Shown: one piece after another, positions 23,668 through 34,432 of the stretch
Layout: each line of letters opens with the position of its first letter
How positions within the stretch are numbered: position 1 is the stretch's first letter
Source of the DNA: Botryosphaeria dothidea
Lineage: Eukaryota > Ascomycota > Dothideomycetes > Botryosphaeriales > Botryosphaeriaceae
Length of the DNA: 64,000 bases
Direction of reading: 5' to 3'
Assembly (NCBI GenBank): GCA_011503125.2
Contig: WWBZ02000033.1
Span: forward strand, 3,534,001-3,598,000
Program-made: the position numbers and the translations under genes
Notes under the pieces: generated by a model
Seen by the model: only the letters and a program-made list of their open reading frames with translations
Told to the model about the DNA's origin: nothing
Databases searched by the model: none

Positions 23668-25122
23668 ATGGCTTCCTCGAGCAAGGAGAACTCCGAATTC
23701 CGTCTGGAGAGTGTCGAGAATAGAACCCGCGATGTACCTGTGACTCATGACCCTGAGAAGGAAAGACACCTGGTCCGCAAGCTCGATCGCGTGATCCTTC
23801 CATGGGTGATGCTCATGTATCTCCTATCCTACATGGACAGGTTCCCTTCCCCTTAAAGACGCATGGCAGAACTCTGCTGATCAAGAGTGCAGGAGCAATC
23901 TGGGCAACGTGCGCGAAATCGGCTTGGAGCAAGACCTCCGGCTCACGTCCACACTGTACGAGTGGGCCTCGGCAGCTTTCTACATCGGCACCATCCTCTT
24001 CGGGACAATCGGCGGTCTGATGCTCAAGGTCGTGGCGCCGTCGACATCGCTGGCCGGATGCCTGGTGGGATGGGGCGCGACGGGCGCACTCCAGGCAAGC
24101 TGTACGAACGCGGCCGGGCTGATCGCGCTGCGCTTCCTGCTCGGCATGTTCGAGGCTTCGTTTGCGCACGGCTGCGCGTTGTACTTGAGCTTTTGGTACC
24201 TCAGGTCTGAGCTCTCCCTGCGCATTGCGGCGTACGCTGGCATGGGTGCGCTGAGCGGCGTTGCTTCCGGCCTCGTTGCGTACGGAGTGGGAGCTGCGGA
24301 TGGCTTGCGTGTGGAATCCTGGCAAGCGGTTTTCATTATAGAGGGTATGCCTATAGTTATTTGCGGCATCTTGACGTACTAGATACTGCCCGGACGACCG
24401 GAATCTAGAAGGTCGTATTAGTTTAGTAAGGAAGAGTAGCGAATTATACTTTACCGCCGAGCAAGATTCGTAAGAATCGAAGATAACGGTATTAAGCTTG
24501 GCTAAGTCAAAGGGTTTATCGACGGCTTTGAAAAGTTTATATGCCTCTTGCACTAATAAGTCCTAGCGCCTTTCGTAATTATCGCCACTATATGTTTGTC
24601 TTTATCTACTTAGGCCTGTCGCTATCCTTAGCTGTATTATCCGTACTCCTTCCCACCATTATTACCACGCTAAGATACGCATCCGTCGAGGCAAACCTAA
24701 TAACAGCCCCGGTCTACGCTTCGGCGTATATATATCTTCTCGTCACCGTACGGCTCTCGGATCCCACTCGCATGAGAGGTGTCCCCATCGCTCTGGGGTG
24801 GGTATATCGCTCGGACAGGATACGTCCTACTCGGCCTCTTACATAGGAATTATAGCCGGTTTGCGAGCACATTGCTCGCTACAGTGTTGGGATAGCGGCC
24901 GCTTACATTTACCCCAAAGATCAGGCGCCCCAGTACCTGATCGGGAACGTTATTTCATGTGCCCTGACGTTTGCTACCGCAGTGGCTGCTGTGGTCATGT
25001 CTCTGCTTTTGCGCGCTGAGAACAGGTCTCGGGACAGGAAATACGGCAAACCCGAGACGGACTGCAGCATCGATATGGGTGCCGAAGCGGACAGAAACCC
25101 CTCGTACAGATATGACATTTGA
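23668..25122 (+). pseudogene. MFS transporter of the Dal5/allantoate-permease (ACS) family, decayed
   Basis: Exon 1 is 23668-23840 and exon 2 starts at 23893. Together they give a normal N-terminus (HLVRKLDRVILPWVMLMYLL, then MDRSNLGNV, the conserved ACS-family motif across the intron) and about six membrane helices up to a TAG at 24380-24382. After that, family-like text continues, but in several frames and with many stops: a loop fragment (EDNGIKLG, KGFIDGF) at 24480-24540, helices around 24590-24760, then after a loss of about two helices a good C-terminus (YIYPKDQAPQYLIGNVISCAL and a polar tail) ending with TGA at 25122. The 24380-24760 part is visibly more AT-rich than its surroundings. 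It would have been the uptake system of the neighbouring pathway. Confidence 0.8.
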
Positions 25123-25405
25123 GAAGAGATAGTCTCTCGTTTGCACTTGCTGAGCAGAGCATGCCGCGAGTGGCACGGCTGTTTTTTGGAATTGTCAATT
25201 TTATTTCTTCTTCGAGCAAGAAGCTGAATAACAGAAAAGGGGAGAGAGTGCCACTGAGCAGGTGATTTCGTAGAATTGCAAGTGTCCATGTGGCAAATGT
25301 GCGCAGTTCAACGCTAGCGCGGGAAATCTCCGCGGGCAGGCACGTGATTGCCGATATAAAGTCAGAGGGTTCGGACTTTCTCCGCCGCCATCCCATTCCT
25401 CCACC

Positions 25406-27705
25406 ATGGCCAGCGGGGACGAAAGCACGCCTGGTCCTCGGCCACGCCGTGATCCACGGCTACGGCTGGCCTGCTCCCGCTGTCAGCGTCGCAAGGTCCG
25501 CGTAAGTGTTTGCACCGCCCTGCGTCACATTGTGCCAATGCTGACTTCCGCAGTGCGATGGCGCCATTCCATGCTGCAACAGCTGCAGAAAAGCCGGTGC
25601 GGAGTGCATCGACGGCGACAGCGTCCGGAACAAAGGCTTGCCCCGCGCGTAGCTGAAACTTGCCCCTATCGACGATGTGCCGTCGTGCTGACTTCGCTGC
25701 AGCTACGTGACCCGTCTGAAGGCCCGCATAGCTTGGCTCGAGTCGGTCGTCAGAGAACGATGCCCAGACATCAACCTCTCGTCCGGGCTGGATGGGGATT
25801 TTCCTGAAGCCAGCGGTATTGAGGAATCCCCCCTTCGGCCTCTGCCCGGACCTCGGGAGCCCCCGACAAGTCCTCCTTCCGGCTCCGCTCCGCGCCAACC
25901 TCCCTCTGCCGATTTGGCCCAGCCGAGCCCCGCAAGCTCTGCTCTTTCTCATGAGATTGGCTTGGTGTCTCTCGCTGCGAGCCAGGATCCCAAGTACATC
26001 GGCCCGTCCAGTGGTCACCTCCTTGCGAAGTTGATGCCTCCGGCCTCAGCCAGGGGCGCTGGCCGCATCTTGAGACGCACCCAACCAACAGTTGCCGCCA
26101 ATGACCTCCCGTTCCTGCGTGATCTCATGGAGACTTCCAACCACCCCGTTTCTGCCACTAGGGACCAAGCTATCAATCTCAGTGCTACCTATTTTGACGT
26201 CGTTCACACCCAATATCCGATTTTGCACCGTCCCACCTTTCTGAGGTTTCTTGATCACATATACGAGTCAGAATCCCCCGACCCTACCGCGGCATTCCAA
26301 GTCTACATGGTGCTCGCAATCTCTGCGACTGTCCTGTCGCAACGTTTGAAGATAGCTCTTCCTGCCGAGGGCTACTGCGCCTTCGCCATGGAGTATTTCG
26401 ACTGCATGTGCATAGAAAACTCGATAAAGGGCTTGCAGAGCCTCTTGCTACTCTTGATCTTCACCTTGCACTGCCCTTCTATGAAACTCAATGCCTGGTA
26501 TTTGAACTACCAATGCATTGCTGCTTTGATTGACCTTGGCTTGCAGCGTGAAATCAATACCAGCAGCGGCATCTCACTTCTCGAGCAGGAGATGAGGACG
26601 CGGATCTTCTGGGTCGTATTTTCTCTTGACAGAAGCATTGCAACCATGATGGGCAGGCCTATTGGGTTGAGAGATGAGGCATGCGAACTCCGGGTAGGAT
26701 GCCCCACTCCCATTCATTGTGAACCGCCGCTCATGCTACCCATCTTAGCTTCCCCAGGACATTGACGACGACAGCCTTTCATTATCTTCTTTCCCGAATC
26801 ACCAGCCCAATGTGCCATCGCACATGTCTCACGCCATCCACCTTTTCCGGCTGGCTAAGCTGAACTCGGAGATAAAGTATGTGGCAAACAGCATTGTCAG
26901 AGACTCTCCCAGCTACGCCTATCCCAACATCATCAACATTCACGACTGGCAAAGCAGCATGCTTCAACAACTGGACCGGTGGGTCGTCGAGATTCCTCGT
27001 TCGGGGATCAGCGAGACCTACATCGACCTTGTGTGCAACCTGAGATACCACAGTATGCGCATGCTCCTGCTCAGGCCAAGCCCGGCAATCCCCAGCCCTT
27101 CGATGGAATCCTTGAGGCAATGCCATCATAGCGCGATTAGCTCCTTGCGTCTATTCGACGCTCTCTACAAAAAGGACCTGCTCGTCCACAACTGGATCAC
27201 TTTCCATTCACTCATCCTGAGCATCATCACCATGTTGTATTGTATCTGCAACGTTCCCGAAATTGCACGCAACACCGAGCTCGACGTCCTCATTAGCGAT
27301 CTACGCATCAGTCTCAGCATACTCAGCGCAACAGGCGAGCACTGGCCCGGAGCGAAGCGAAGCAGAGACCTTTTGGAAGAGATGGCCGCCTCAATCATCC
27401 GAAGGACGGTGGACTCGTCTCCACATCGATCCACCCACATTCGCACGGAAGAAGCCCGCATGCAGCCAAGCGCTCTTAATGCCACGGATGCAGCAGCAGA
27501 CCCACTAGTCCCGCTTCCGCTGGCAGGTCTCGACACACCCAGCCTGATTCCCAACGCTCCCAGTAGTCTCGAAACGGAGCGCATAGATGCCTTCGACGCC
27601 GGAGACATTTTCAACCACGGCGAAGTCATGAACTCGGCAAACCTGGACAACCTTATGATGGACATGTTCGAAGACTTCATCTCGCCCCTATCAACCCTGC
27701 TCTGA
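25406..27705 (+). CDS. Zn2Cys6 transcription factor with fungal-specific regulatory domain
   Basis: Four exons, 25406-25501, 25554-25648, 25703-26693 and 26758-27705, about 709 residues. The binuclear zinc cluster is split by intron 1: LACSRCQRRKVR joins CDGAIPCCNSCRKAGAEC, giving all six cysteines. Intron 2 precedes the linker and a short coiled coil (YVTRLKARIAWLESVV) for dimerisation. From about residue 200 a fungal transcription factor domain follows (YFDVVHTQYPILHRPTFL, RIFWVVFSLDRSIATMMGRPIGL, joined by intron 3 to DIDDDSL). The end is acidic (EDFISPLSTLL), perhaps activating. It is the only undamaged protein in its block besides the Dabb gene. By position it is the likely regulator of the flanking lactonase, transporter, dehydratase and SDR genes. 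Confidence 0.93.
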
Positions 27706-27723
27706 GCTCCATCCACAGACTCC

Positions 27724-29501
27724 CTACACAGCCGACGGACCAGCCGCGGTCAAGAAATCAGAGCCCGCTCCCTCCTCGGCCTGATTGACCGACCGCATAT
27801 ACAACCCCCTATACCCCCTCTCCCGCACCCTCCGCCCCTCCATCTCCCTCCGCCTCTCCTCCAACCGCGCCCTGATCTCCTCATCCGCCACCTCCAGCCG
27901 CAAAATCCGTCTCTCCACGTCACACGTCACACGATCCCCATCCCTCACAACCGCCAATGCCGAATCCGGCCGCGCGGCCTCGGGACTGACGTGCAACACG
28001 ACCGTGCCCCCCGCCGTCCCGCTCATCCTGCCGTCCGACACGCGCAACGGATCCTCGACGCCGCGCGCTGCGAGCTTCTGCGGGATGGGAACCATGCCCG
28101 CCTCGGGCATGCCCGGGTGGCCGGCGGGGCCGATGCCGCGCAGGACGAGCACGCTGTCGCGCGTGACGGGCAGGGCCGGGTCGTCGATGCGGGCGACGAG
28201 GTCGGCGGCGCCGGCGAAGACGAGGGCGGGCCCGGTGTGGTGGGCGAGTTTGGCGGCGCTGGCTTTCAGGACGGCGCCGTGGGGCGCCAGGTTGCCGGTC
28301 AGGACGACGAGGGATGAGCGGGGGCGGAGGGGCGTGGCGAGCGGGCGGATGGTGCGGGCGAGCGGGCCGGTGGTCGGGTGGAGGGGCAGGTGCGGCGAGG
28401 CGGCGAGGAGCTGGCCTAGCGTCTGGCCGCTCGTGGTGAGGGCGGAGAGGTGGAGGAGCGGCGCGAGGGCGTGGAGCAGCGCAGGCATGCCGCCGGCATC
28501 GTGGAAGTCGGTCATGTAGCCCGAGCCGCTGGGCTTGAGGAAGGACTCCCTGCTCAGCAGCGCTTGCGGCCTGAGCTGCGTCCGCGCGAGGGCGACGGCA
28601 CGGGCGCCCGTTTCCTCGGCGATGCGCAGGCGCGCGGCGGAGACGGCGGGCGCGGTTGCGCCTTTGAGCGGCATCAGACCGAGCGCGGCGAGGATGCATG
28701 CCATGGCGCTGGCGGTGCCCATCACGCCGCATGTCCCGGCCTGTGTGTGCACCAAGCATTCTTCTCTCAGCGGCTTGATCCTGGTTGGGACGTACGCAGG
28801 GGCGGACTTGCCGTTGGGGCCAGCTCATCATTGATGCCGGAGATCTCCTCGATGTCGACGGTGCCGGCGCGGAATTTGGCCCAGTTGTTGCGGCAGTCGG
28901 TGCAGGCGCCGACTCTGGTGCCCCTGTGGTTGCCGGGCATCATGGGTCCCGTGACGAGATGTATGGCGGGCTTGTTGGCCGAGATGGCGCCCATCAGCTG
29001 GGCTGGCGTCGTCTTGTCGCAACCTTGTGGGGTTCGGTCAGCAGGAAGATACACACAGGACCGGTTGTACACACCTCCGATCAGGATGACCGAGTCGACC
29101 GGTTGAGCGCGGATCATCTCCCCAGTGTCCATGCTCATCAAGTTCCGCAGGAACATGCCCGTTGGCGACGAGAACGACTCGTGCAGGCTGATGGTGGGGA
29201 AGTCAATCGCCAGCCCCCCATTCAGCTGAACGCCCCTCTTAGCGGCATCGATGAGCTGCGGGATGTTTGCGTGGCAGGGATTGAAACTGGAGTAGGCGTT
29301 GACGATGCCGACGAAGGGCCTCGACAGAGCGTCTTCGCTGTACCCGAGCGCCTTGATGAAGACTTTGCGGAGGAAGAGCGAAAAGTGAGCATCGCCGTAT
29401 GATGTTAGGCCCTGGCGCAGGCCAACTGTGGATTCCAGGGGTTTGGACAGATCGTAGTCCGAGTTCTGCGTGGTGTCTTTGGAATCAGAGTTGCTCATCA
29501 T
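27724..29501 (-). CDS. IlvD/Edd-family dehydratase with an internal deletion
   Basis: Exons 29075-29501, 28812-29023 and 27724-28740, about 551 residues; the family is usually 570-620. These iron-sulfur enzymes dehydrate dihydroxy acids or sugar acids. Likely cluster ligands are all present: FNPCHANIPQL, the Cys of GGCDKTTPAQLMG (formed by splicing), and GTCGVMGTASAMACIL. The C-terminal domain has GNLAPHGAVLKASAAK and RVSDGRMSGTAGG. Between SRESFL and KPSGSGYMTDFHDAGG about 50 residues present in relatives, including the invariant GGSTN motif, are missing with the frame kept, so activity is doubtful. Intron 2 (28741-28811) has a GC-AG border. The sequence groups with sugar-acid dehydratases rather than leucine/valine biosynthesis, as no mitochondrial leader is seen. 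Divergent from the SDR gene. Confidence 0.85.
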
Positions 29502-29590
29502 TGCAGTTCTTGGAATTTGACACAAAAGGTTGACGTGCATCAAATCACACATGGCCGAGTAGAAGTATAAGCAGATGTTGAGTAGGTGGC

Positions 29591-29633
29591 GCGGACGGGC
29601 TTACTCCGTCTGCATCGGGATCCTCCCGTCCGC
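29591..29633. promoter_or_regulatory. Inverted repeat with CGG/CCG half-sites in the dehydratase/SDR promoter
   Basis: Arms GCGGACGGG (29591-29599) and CCCGTCCGC (29625-29633) are exact reverse complements. Inside the 25 bp loop is ACTCCG-N7-CGG (29603-29618), which repeats the ACTCCG half-site of the element at 23551. It lies midway in the 280 bp gap between the two divergent start codons. Confidence 0.55.
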
Positions 29634-29781
29634 CCAACAACCATTCCGAGGCATCACCTTTTTGATCCCAGACTGAGCGGTATAAACATGGGAGCATGAA
29701 AATGCCACCAGAAGCAACTATTCTCAAAGGCTCCCACCTCTTCTCAATCCAAACATCTCCTTCTTCACCGCCTCACCCGCC

Positions 29782-30623
29782 ATGCTCGACCTCAAAGGCA
29801 AAGTCGCCCTCATCATCGGCCTCGGCCAAACAGGGACAGACGGCTGGGGCATCGGCGCCGCCTGCGCCGTCCTCTTCGCCCGCCAAGGCGCCCTCATCTT
29901 CGGCGGCAACCGCAGCGTCGCGTCCGCCGAGAAAACAAGACAGACCATCGAGCGCGACGACGGCGTCTGCGACGTCGTCGCGACAGACGCCATGGATTCG
30001 GCGTCCGTCAAAGCCCTCGTCGACGCGTGCCTGGCCAGGCACGGCCGCATCGACATCCTCCTGGCCAGCGTCGGCCGCTCCGAGCCCGGCTGCCCGGCGA
30101 CCACGGACGAGGCCACGTGGGACGCCCAGGTCGACGTGAACCTCAAGAGCGTGTTTCTGGCGTGCCATCACGTCCTGCCCGTCCTGGAGAGGCGGACTGG
30201 CGGCGGGTCTGTCGTTTGCGTCGCGAGCATCGCGGGACTGCGGTACATCAGCAAGCCGCAGGTGGGCTACTCGGCGACGAAGGCGGCGGTCATGCAGTTC
30301 GTCAAGGCGACGGCCGTCATGTACGCGCGGAAGGGTGTAAGGCTGAATACGGTCGTGCCCGGCTTGATGGACACGCCGTATACGAAGAGCCTGGCCGACC
30401 GCTTTCCGCAGGAGGGCGGGTACGGGGAGTTCAGGCGGATGCGCGAGAATCAGGTGCCTATGGGTGCGATGGGAGATGCGTGGGATGTTGCAAACGCGGC
30501 CTTGTTTTTTTGGCTTCGGATGAGGCAAGCTATATCACTGGCCAGAAGATTGTCGTCGACGGAGGCATCACGTCATCTACGGGGCGCGCGTCGAGTGTTT
30601 CACCCAAGGCGGTAGACAGTTGA
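29782..30623 (+). pseudogene. Short-chain dehydrogenase/reductase with a C-terminal frameshift at a T run
   Basis: An NAD(P)-dependent classical SDR of about 280 residues. Seen: cofactor loop GLGQTGTDGWGIGAA near residue 13, LLASVG, catalytic Ser in VASIAGL, the YxxxK pair in GYSATKAAVMQF, and PGLMDTPYT. At 30505-30511 a run of seven T breaks the frame. Before it the protein reads through WDVANAAL; after it the typical SDR ending (ASDEASYITGQKIVVDGG) continues in another frame to TGA at 30623, while the uninterrupted frame runs to 30615 with an unrelated tail. A homopolymer length error of one or two bases would explain it; a real mutation is also possible. It would oxidise a sugar or hydroxy acid in the cluster pathway (inference). 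Confidence 0.8.
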
Positions 30624-30730
30624 GTTTCAGACCAACAACGGCCAAATGAAAAAGCCAATACGGCAAGCTGTCTTGATTCTCTATGTTCTAAGTCTCCTAG
30701 GATGGCGATTGTCCGAGGTCGTTTCCATGG

Positions 30731-31182
30731 TTACTGCCCCAGGAGCTGGCACATGTACTCATCGTCTTTATCCACCTCGAAGTCGAACCGGACTACGTCC
30801 TCCTTCAAAGGCCAAAGATAGGTGCTGGTCACCCTGGAGCCTCATGAGATATTTCCATGCAGTATGTAGGACATTCCTCACCTGTGATGCTCATCGCTGG
30901 CCTGGTACTCGCTCAGAGCCTGCCTGTCCTTATGATAGCTCAAAAGCGCAATCTGAAACCCCTGGCTGCGTTCAATCGGGTCTGTTATTGAGGGGCCGCC
31001 GACGATGAGCCGATGCTCTTGGACACAGTCGAGTTTTTTCAGGGCTTTCAATTCGGAGACGAAGGCTTCTTTGTGGGCCTCGGAAACGTCGGGCCGGAAT
31101 TTGAAGAGTACTTGGATGAGCTGATGTTAGCGCATGGAAGTAGAAAGACGGATATACACAAACCTATGTGAATGACTGTCAT
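30731..31182 (-). CDS. Stress-responsive A/B-barrel (Dabb) domain protein, three exons
   Basis: A 116-residue protein hidden by introns. Exon 1 is only 19 nt (31164-31182, MTVIHI plus one base), exon 2 is 30882-31110, exon 3 is 30731-30833. Introns are 53 bp (GT-AG, branch-like GCTAAC) and 48 bp. Joined, it opens with MTVIHIVLFKFRPDVSEAH, the classic first strand of the dimeric alpha-beta barrel, then LIVGGPSITDPIERSQGFQI and YQASDEHHRVTSTYLW, ending FDFEV. Members are small dimeric enzymes or stress proteins; in fungal clusters they often act as small cyclases, decarboxylases or auxiliary proteins. A CGGAGT half-site, as in the element at 23551, lies at 31275-31280, about 95 bp upstream. Confidence 0.85.
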
Positions 31183-34100
31183 TTCTGAAAATGGTGTGAA
31201 ACTTGAATTCTTGGGAGAGCCTTTTTGTCAGAAAGTTTGATTAATTTATTCGGATATGATTTATATTTTCCCACCGGAGTAAATCCACGTATAACTTGGC
31301 CTACCTATCGGACTCTCTCCGTCTTGGCGTATGGACAAGCCATCAGCTTCCAGTCTGTCCTCTCCATTTTAGGGTGGTAGAGTTACTGTGGTTTTTTGAC
31401 CACCTGAGTTTCGTTTCGATGCAGTCCCTCGAAAAGATGTCTTGATTCTGCTCTGCGGAACTGGGCGAAATGAAATAGCGCTGTTTTGCTTCGCTAACGT
31501 CTCCTGGTACAAGAACTTTTTGTGATGAGGCGGTTCTCCTTCATGGACAAACTCAGGCGTGGCGGAAGCAGCTGAGGAGCAATGCACCGGTCACCTGGCT
31601 AATCAAATCATCTGTAGTAGTTATAACTTAGATTATCTCGAGGTTGGTGGTTGTGGATGACTGCAACCTTGGTGGAAGCAGAAATGTTGGAACGTAAGCG
31701 CGGATGGTTCTACCTCCCTCCTCTTGCCATTTGAGTGGCCATCCTCGAGCCGTGTGCCAGGCATGAGTAGCCAAAGCACTACGTATGCAGCGAGGCTTAG
31801 GCGTACTCAACTTTCGTCGAAAATGCTACCATGAACTGCCTCGAAACCAGTTGGACCGAAAGACTGACACGGGGGTTTCCTGCCACGTGTGTGATAGCCG
31901 TGGTAATTAGCCCGGGAAAACAAATGACTCGTTGGCTGGCATCATGGGTCTTATGACAAAGAGTTTGTGCCCACACGCCCGTGCATTATCTGCTATGTCG
32001 TGTGTCAGAAAGAGAGCTAAGCACTGCGAGATTGTGGAAGCTGCAGTCTTGGCCAGCAGCAATAAGGAAACGTTTGAGCCTCCTGGTACAGTGCATTATC
32101 AATACCGATTGAGGAGAACAGGGAACATTCCAGAAAGAACAGCCGCGTACAATAGCAAATCGACACGCTTACACAATAATCTTCGAACTGAACAGCTTCT
32201 ACAGCAATACGCAGCGAAGCAGCTGCTAGAAATTTATGAGCCCTTTTCAATAAATCGCCTTCTCATATGACATACATAGAGTTTATAGTCGTGTAGGCTT
32301 TTCCCGGGGGAACATCCGTAGTCATTCAACATCTGGGATAGTTATGAGATTAAGTACCTGGTTACAAACAAACCTTACAAACACATTACAATGGAGACTC
32401 GTAATTGTGGGAACCATTGTACCTTGCGGGCTTCAAATGGCGATTTCAAAACTGTCTGATCCACAATCAGTGGCTCCCTCGCAATAACTACTCTTTAGTT
32501 CAAAGTCGCGAATTTTACCTTGAGGAGAATGGAGAATCTATTTAGGTTAAGAATTCTTAGCTGACCGCCGGCTGACAGTCCCCGATTGCTGGTTTTCTCC
32601 GCTCCGCCTCAATTCCGCTGACAGCCACGTCGCGGTATTTGCCTTGTAACAATCAAAGGTAATTTTACGGACATAACAGGAGTGAGAGAGGAAACGAATT
32701 TGTGACAAACATGAAAGAGGGGTGATAGGAAAGAACGTGGAGTGGTAAAAGCCTCGATGTTTGGATTCCCGCCGGAAACACGTTTGCAGGAGGATATTCA
32801 GGCCAGTAAGACTGGTTCTGGCCTTGCGGATTTGTCCAATTATGTTAGCAGGCACGCTGAAAAGTAAGTAAAACTCAATCGCTGCGGTGCCTGTCATATG
32901 GCGACGCTTGTGGCATGACTTAAGGTGACGCGACCGGAGTCAGCCACTCATGTGTGCCCTTGCGAGCGTCATTTGCTTGCAATACTGACTCGGTTCGAGG
33001 CTTAGCCCAGATCCTCGTATCGAAGAAGCAAGTGGTCGTGTGCTTGATTGCCTGAACAGCTTTGACGGCTTGATCGCCGCGGACGCCGGGTTACTGTGGA
33101 GCGGAGCATCAAGAGCAGCCAAGACGACGGCTAGTCAGCATCACCTGCAGCTTATTCGCTCAGTTCTAGCCTGCGGACCGATTCCTTTGTACTCCCAGCG
33201 TTCCGGCCCGGATCCGGTATGGCTGTCGGAGCCACACACGCACTGTGTTGCTGTTTCGCTTGCTTGACAGTGCGCATTAGACAGATCCCCAAAGCGACGC
33301 GTTTCGGGACGATCGTCATCAAAGTCCCAGCGTTAAGCATCCCAGATCCCATAGGGCTACATTTCATGATTACGACCAAGATTCGGTCCGCTCCCGACCG
33401 ATACCTGTGCCGGAGTGACCGGTGATGCTTCAAGCCTCAATCTCATTGTTGAGACGAAACCTTCTTTCATGGCGGATGAACCATGTGAAAAGTGCCTCTG
33501 AACCCCCAGGATTTGCCGGATCGGCGCGCTTAGACGTCTAAGCCCATTCGCTTGCGCATGTTTAAGGAGGCGTCGCACCACTTTCTCTTGGACGTGTGAC
33601 ATAGCTATCTGCTCAGCCTTGCGCTTATATATTCGCCAAGTGCCAAACGCGCCTGTTCATCTTGGCCACCAGTATTCCCCTGCTGCTCTAAGCACTTCCA
33701 AGAAACCCACACACAGCCAAATAACGCCGGTCAGTTCTTCTGAAAGCTAGTGCGGTCTTGTCATCCACGTCATCCACGACGCCCAGGGGCTTAGAGAACT
33801 TCGCTCGTTGCCTTCTGCGAAAGGAGAGGCCCGGTTGAGCTCGCGCTGGAGGAGTCAGGACGTGAGAGCGTCCGGCCCTTGTTGTTCGGAAACACTACTG
33901 CTCCACTGCATAGGAACCCCATCAAATCTTTTGAAAGATCAACAAAAAGCGGTCAAATGCAGCAGTAAAGAGAGACTCATCATTTACCTTGGCCATCCGC
34001 CGATGCAGAAGTCGTGGTGCATTCAAACGGACAGTATTTCGTCACGGGAACTCTAAGCAGCCGGACCGCACGCCGCCTGAGAGCAAACAATGAGAGGACA

Positions 34101-34432
34101 CGAAACTAGCTTGCTGCTGCACACTATAGCACGCCTGATACCTGAGTATTCGTATCTGCGTTCCAGACTCTGTGGTGGACATGGGCGCGAGACACCAGAC
34201 ACCGCCCCTGACACAGACGTCCTAAGAGGCTGACCCTAGCTGCTGCTCCGCAATGTCCGTGCAATCACTGCCCCATCTGACCTCCCTATTTGGGATGCCT
34301 CATAGACGACTGTTTAAAAGTTCTCGAAGTAACACCTAGTATCTGCCAGCCAGTCACACACCTCTTTCTCTACACTTACTCGCTCCGATCACTACTTCCC
34401 TACGGACCACCAACCAGCACACTCCCTACAAA
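31183..34432. other. Gene-free stretch of 3.2 kb
   Basis: No open frame with a domain, signal peptide or splice-supported structure was found on either strand. It separates the catabolic cluster from a secreted-protein gene. CGGAGT at 31275-31280 may belong to the promoter of the Dabb gene. Confidence 0.5.

Noticed and set aside
32980..33010. A GGTTCGAGGCT string resembling a tRNA B box
   Set aside because: No matching A box or acceptor stem could be folded around it.
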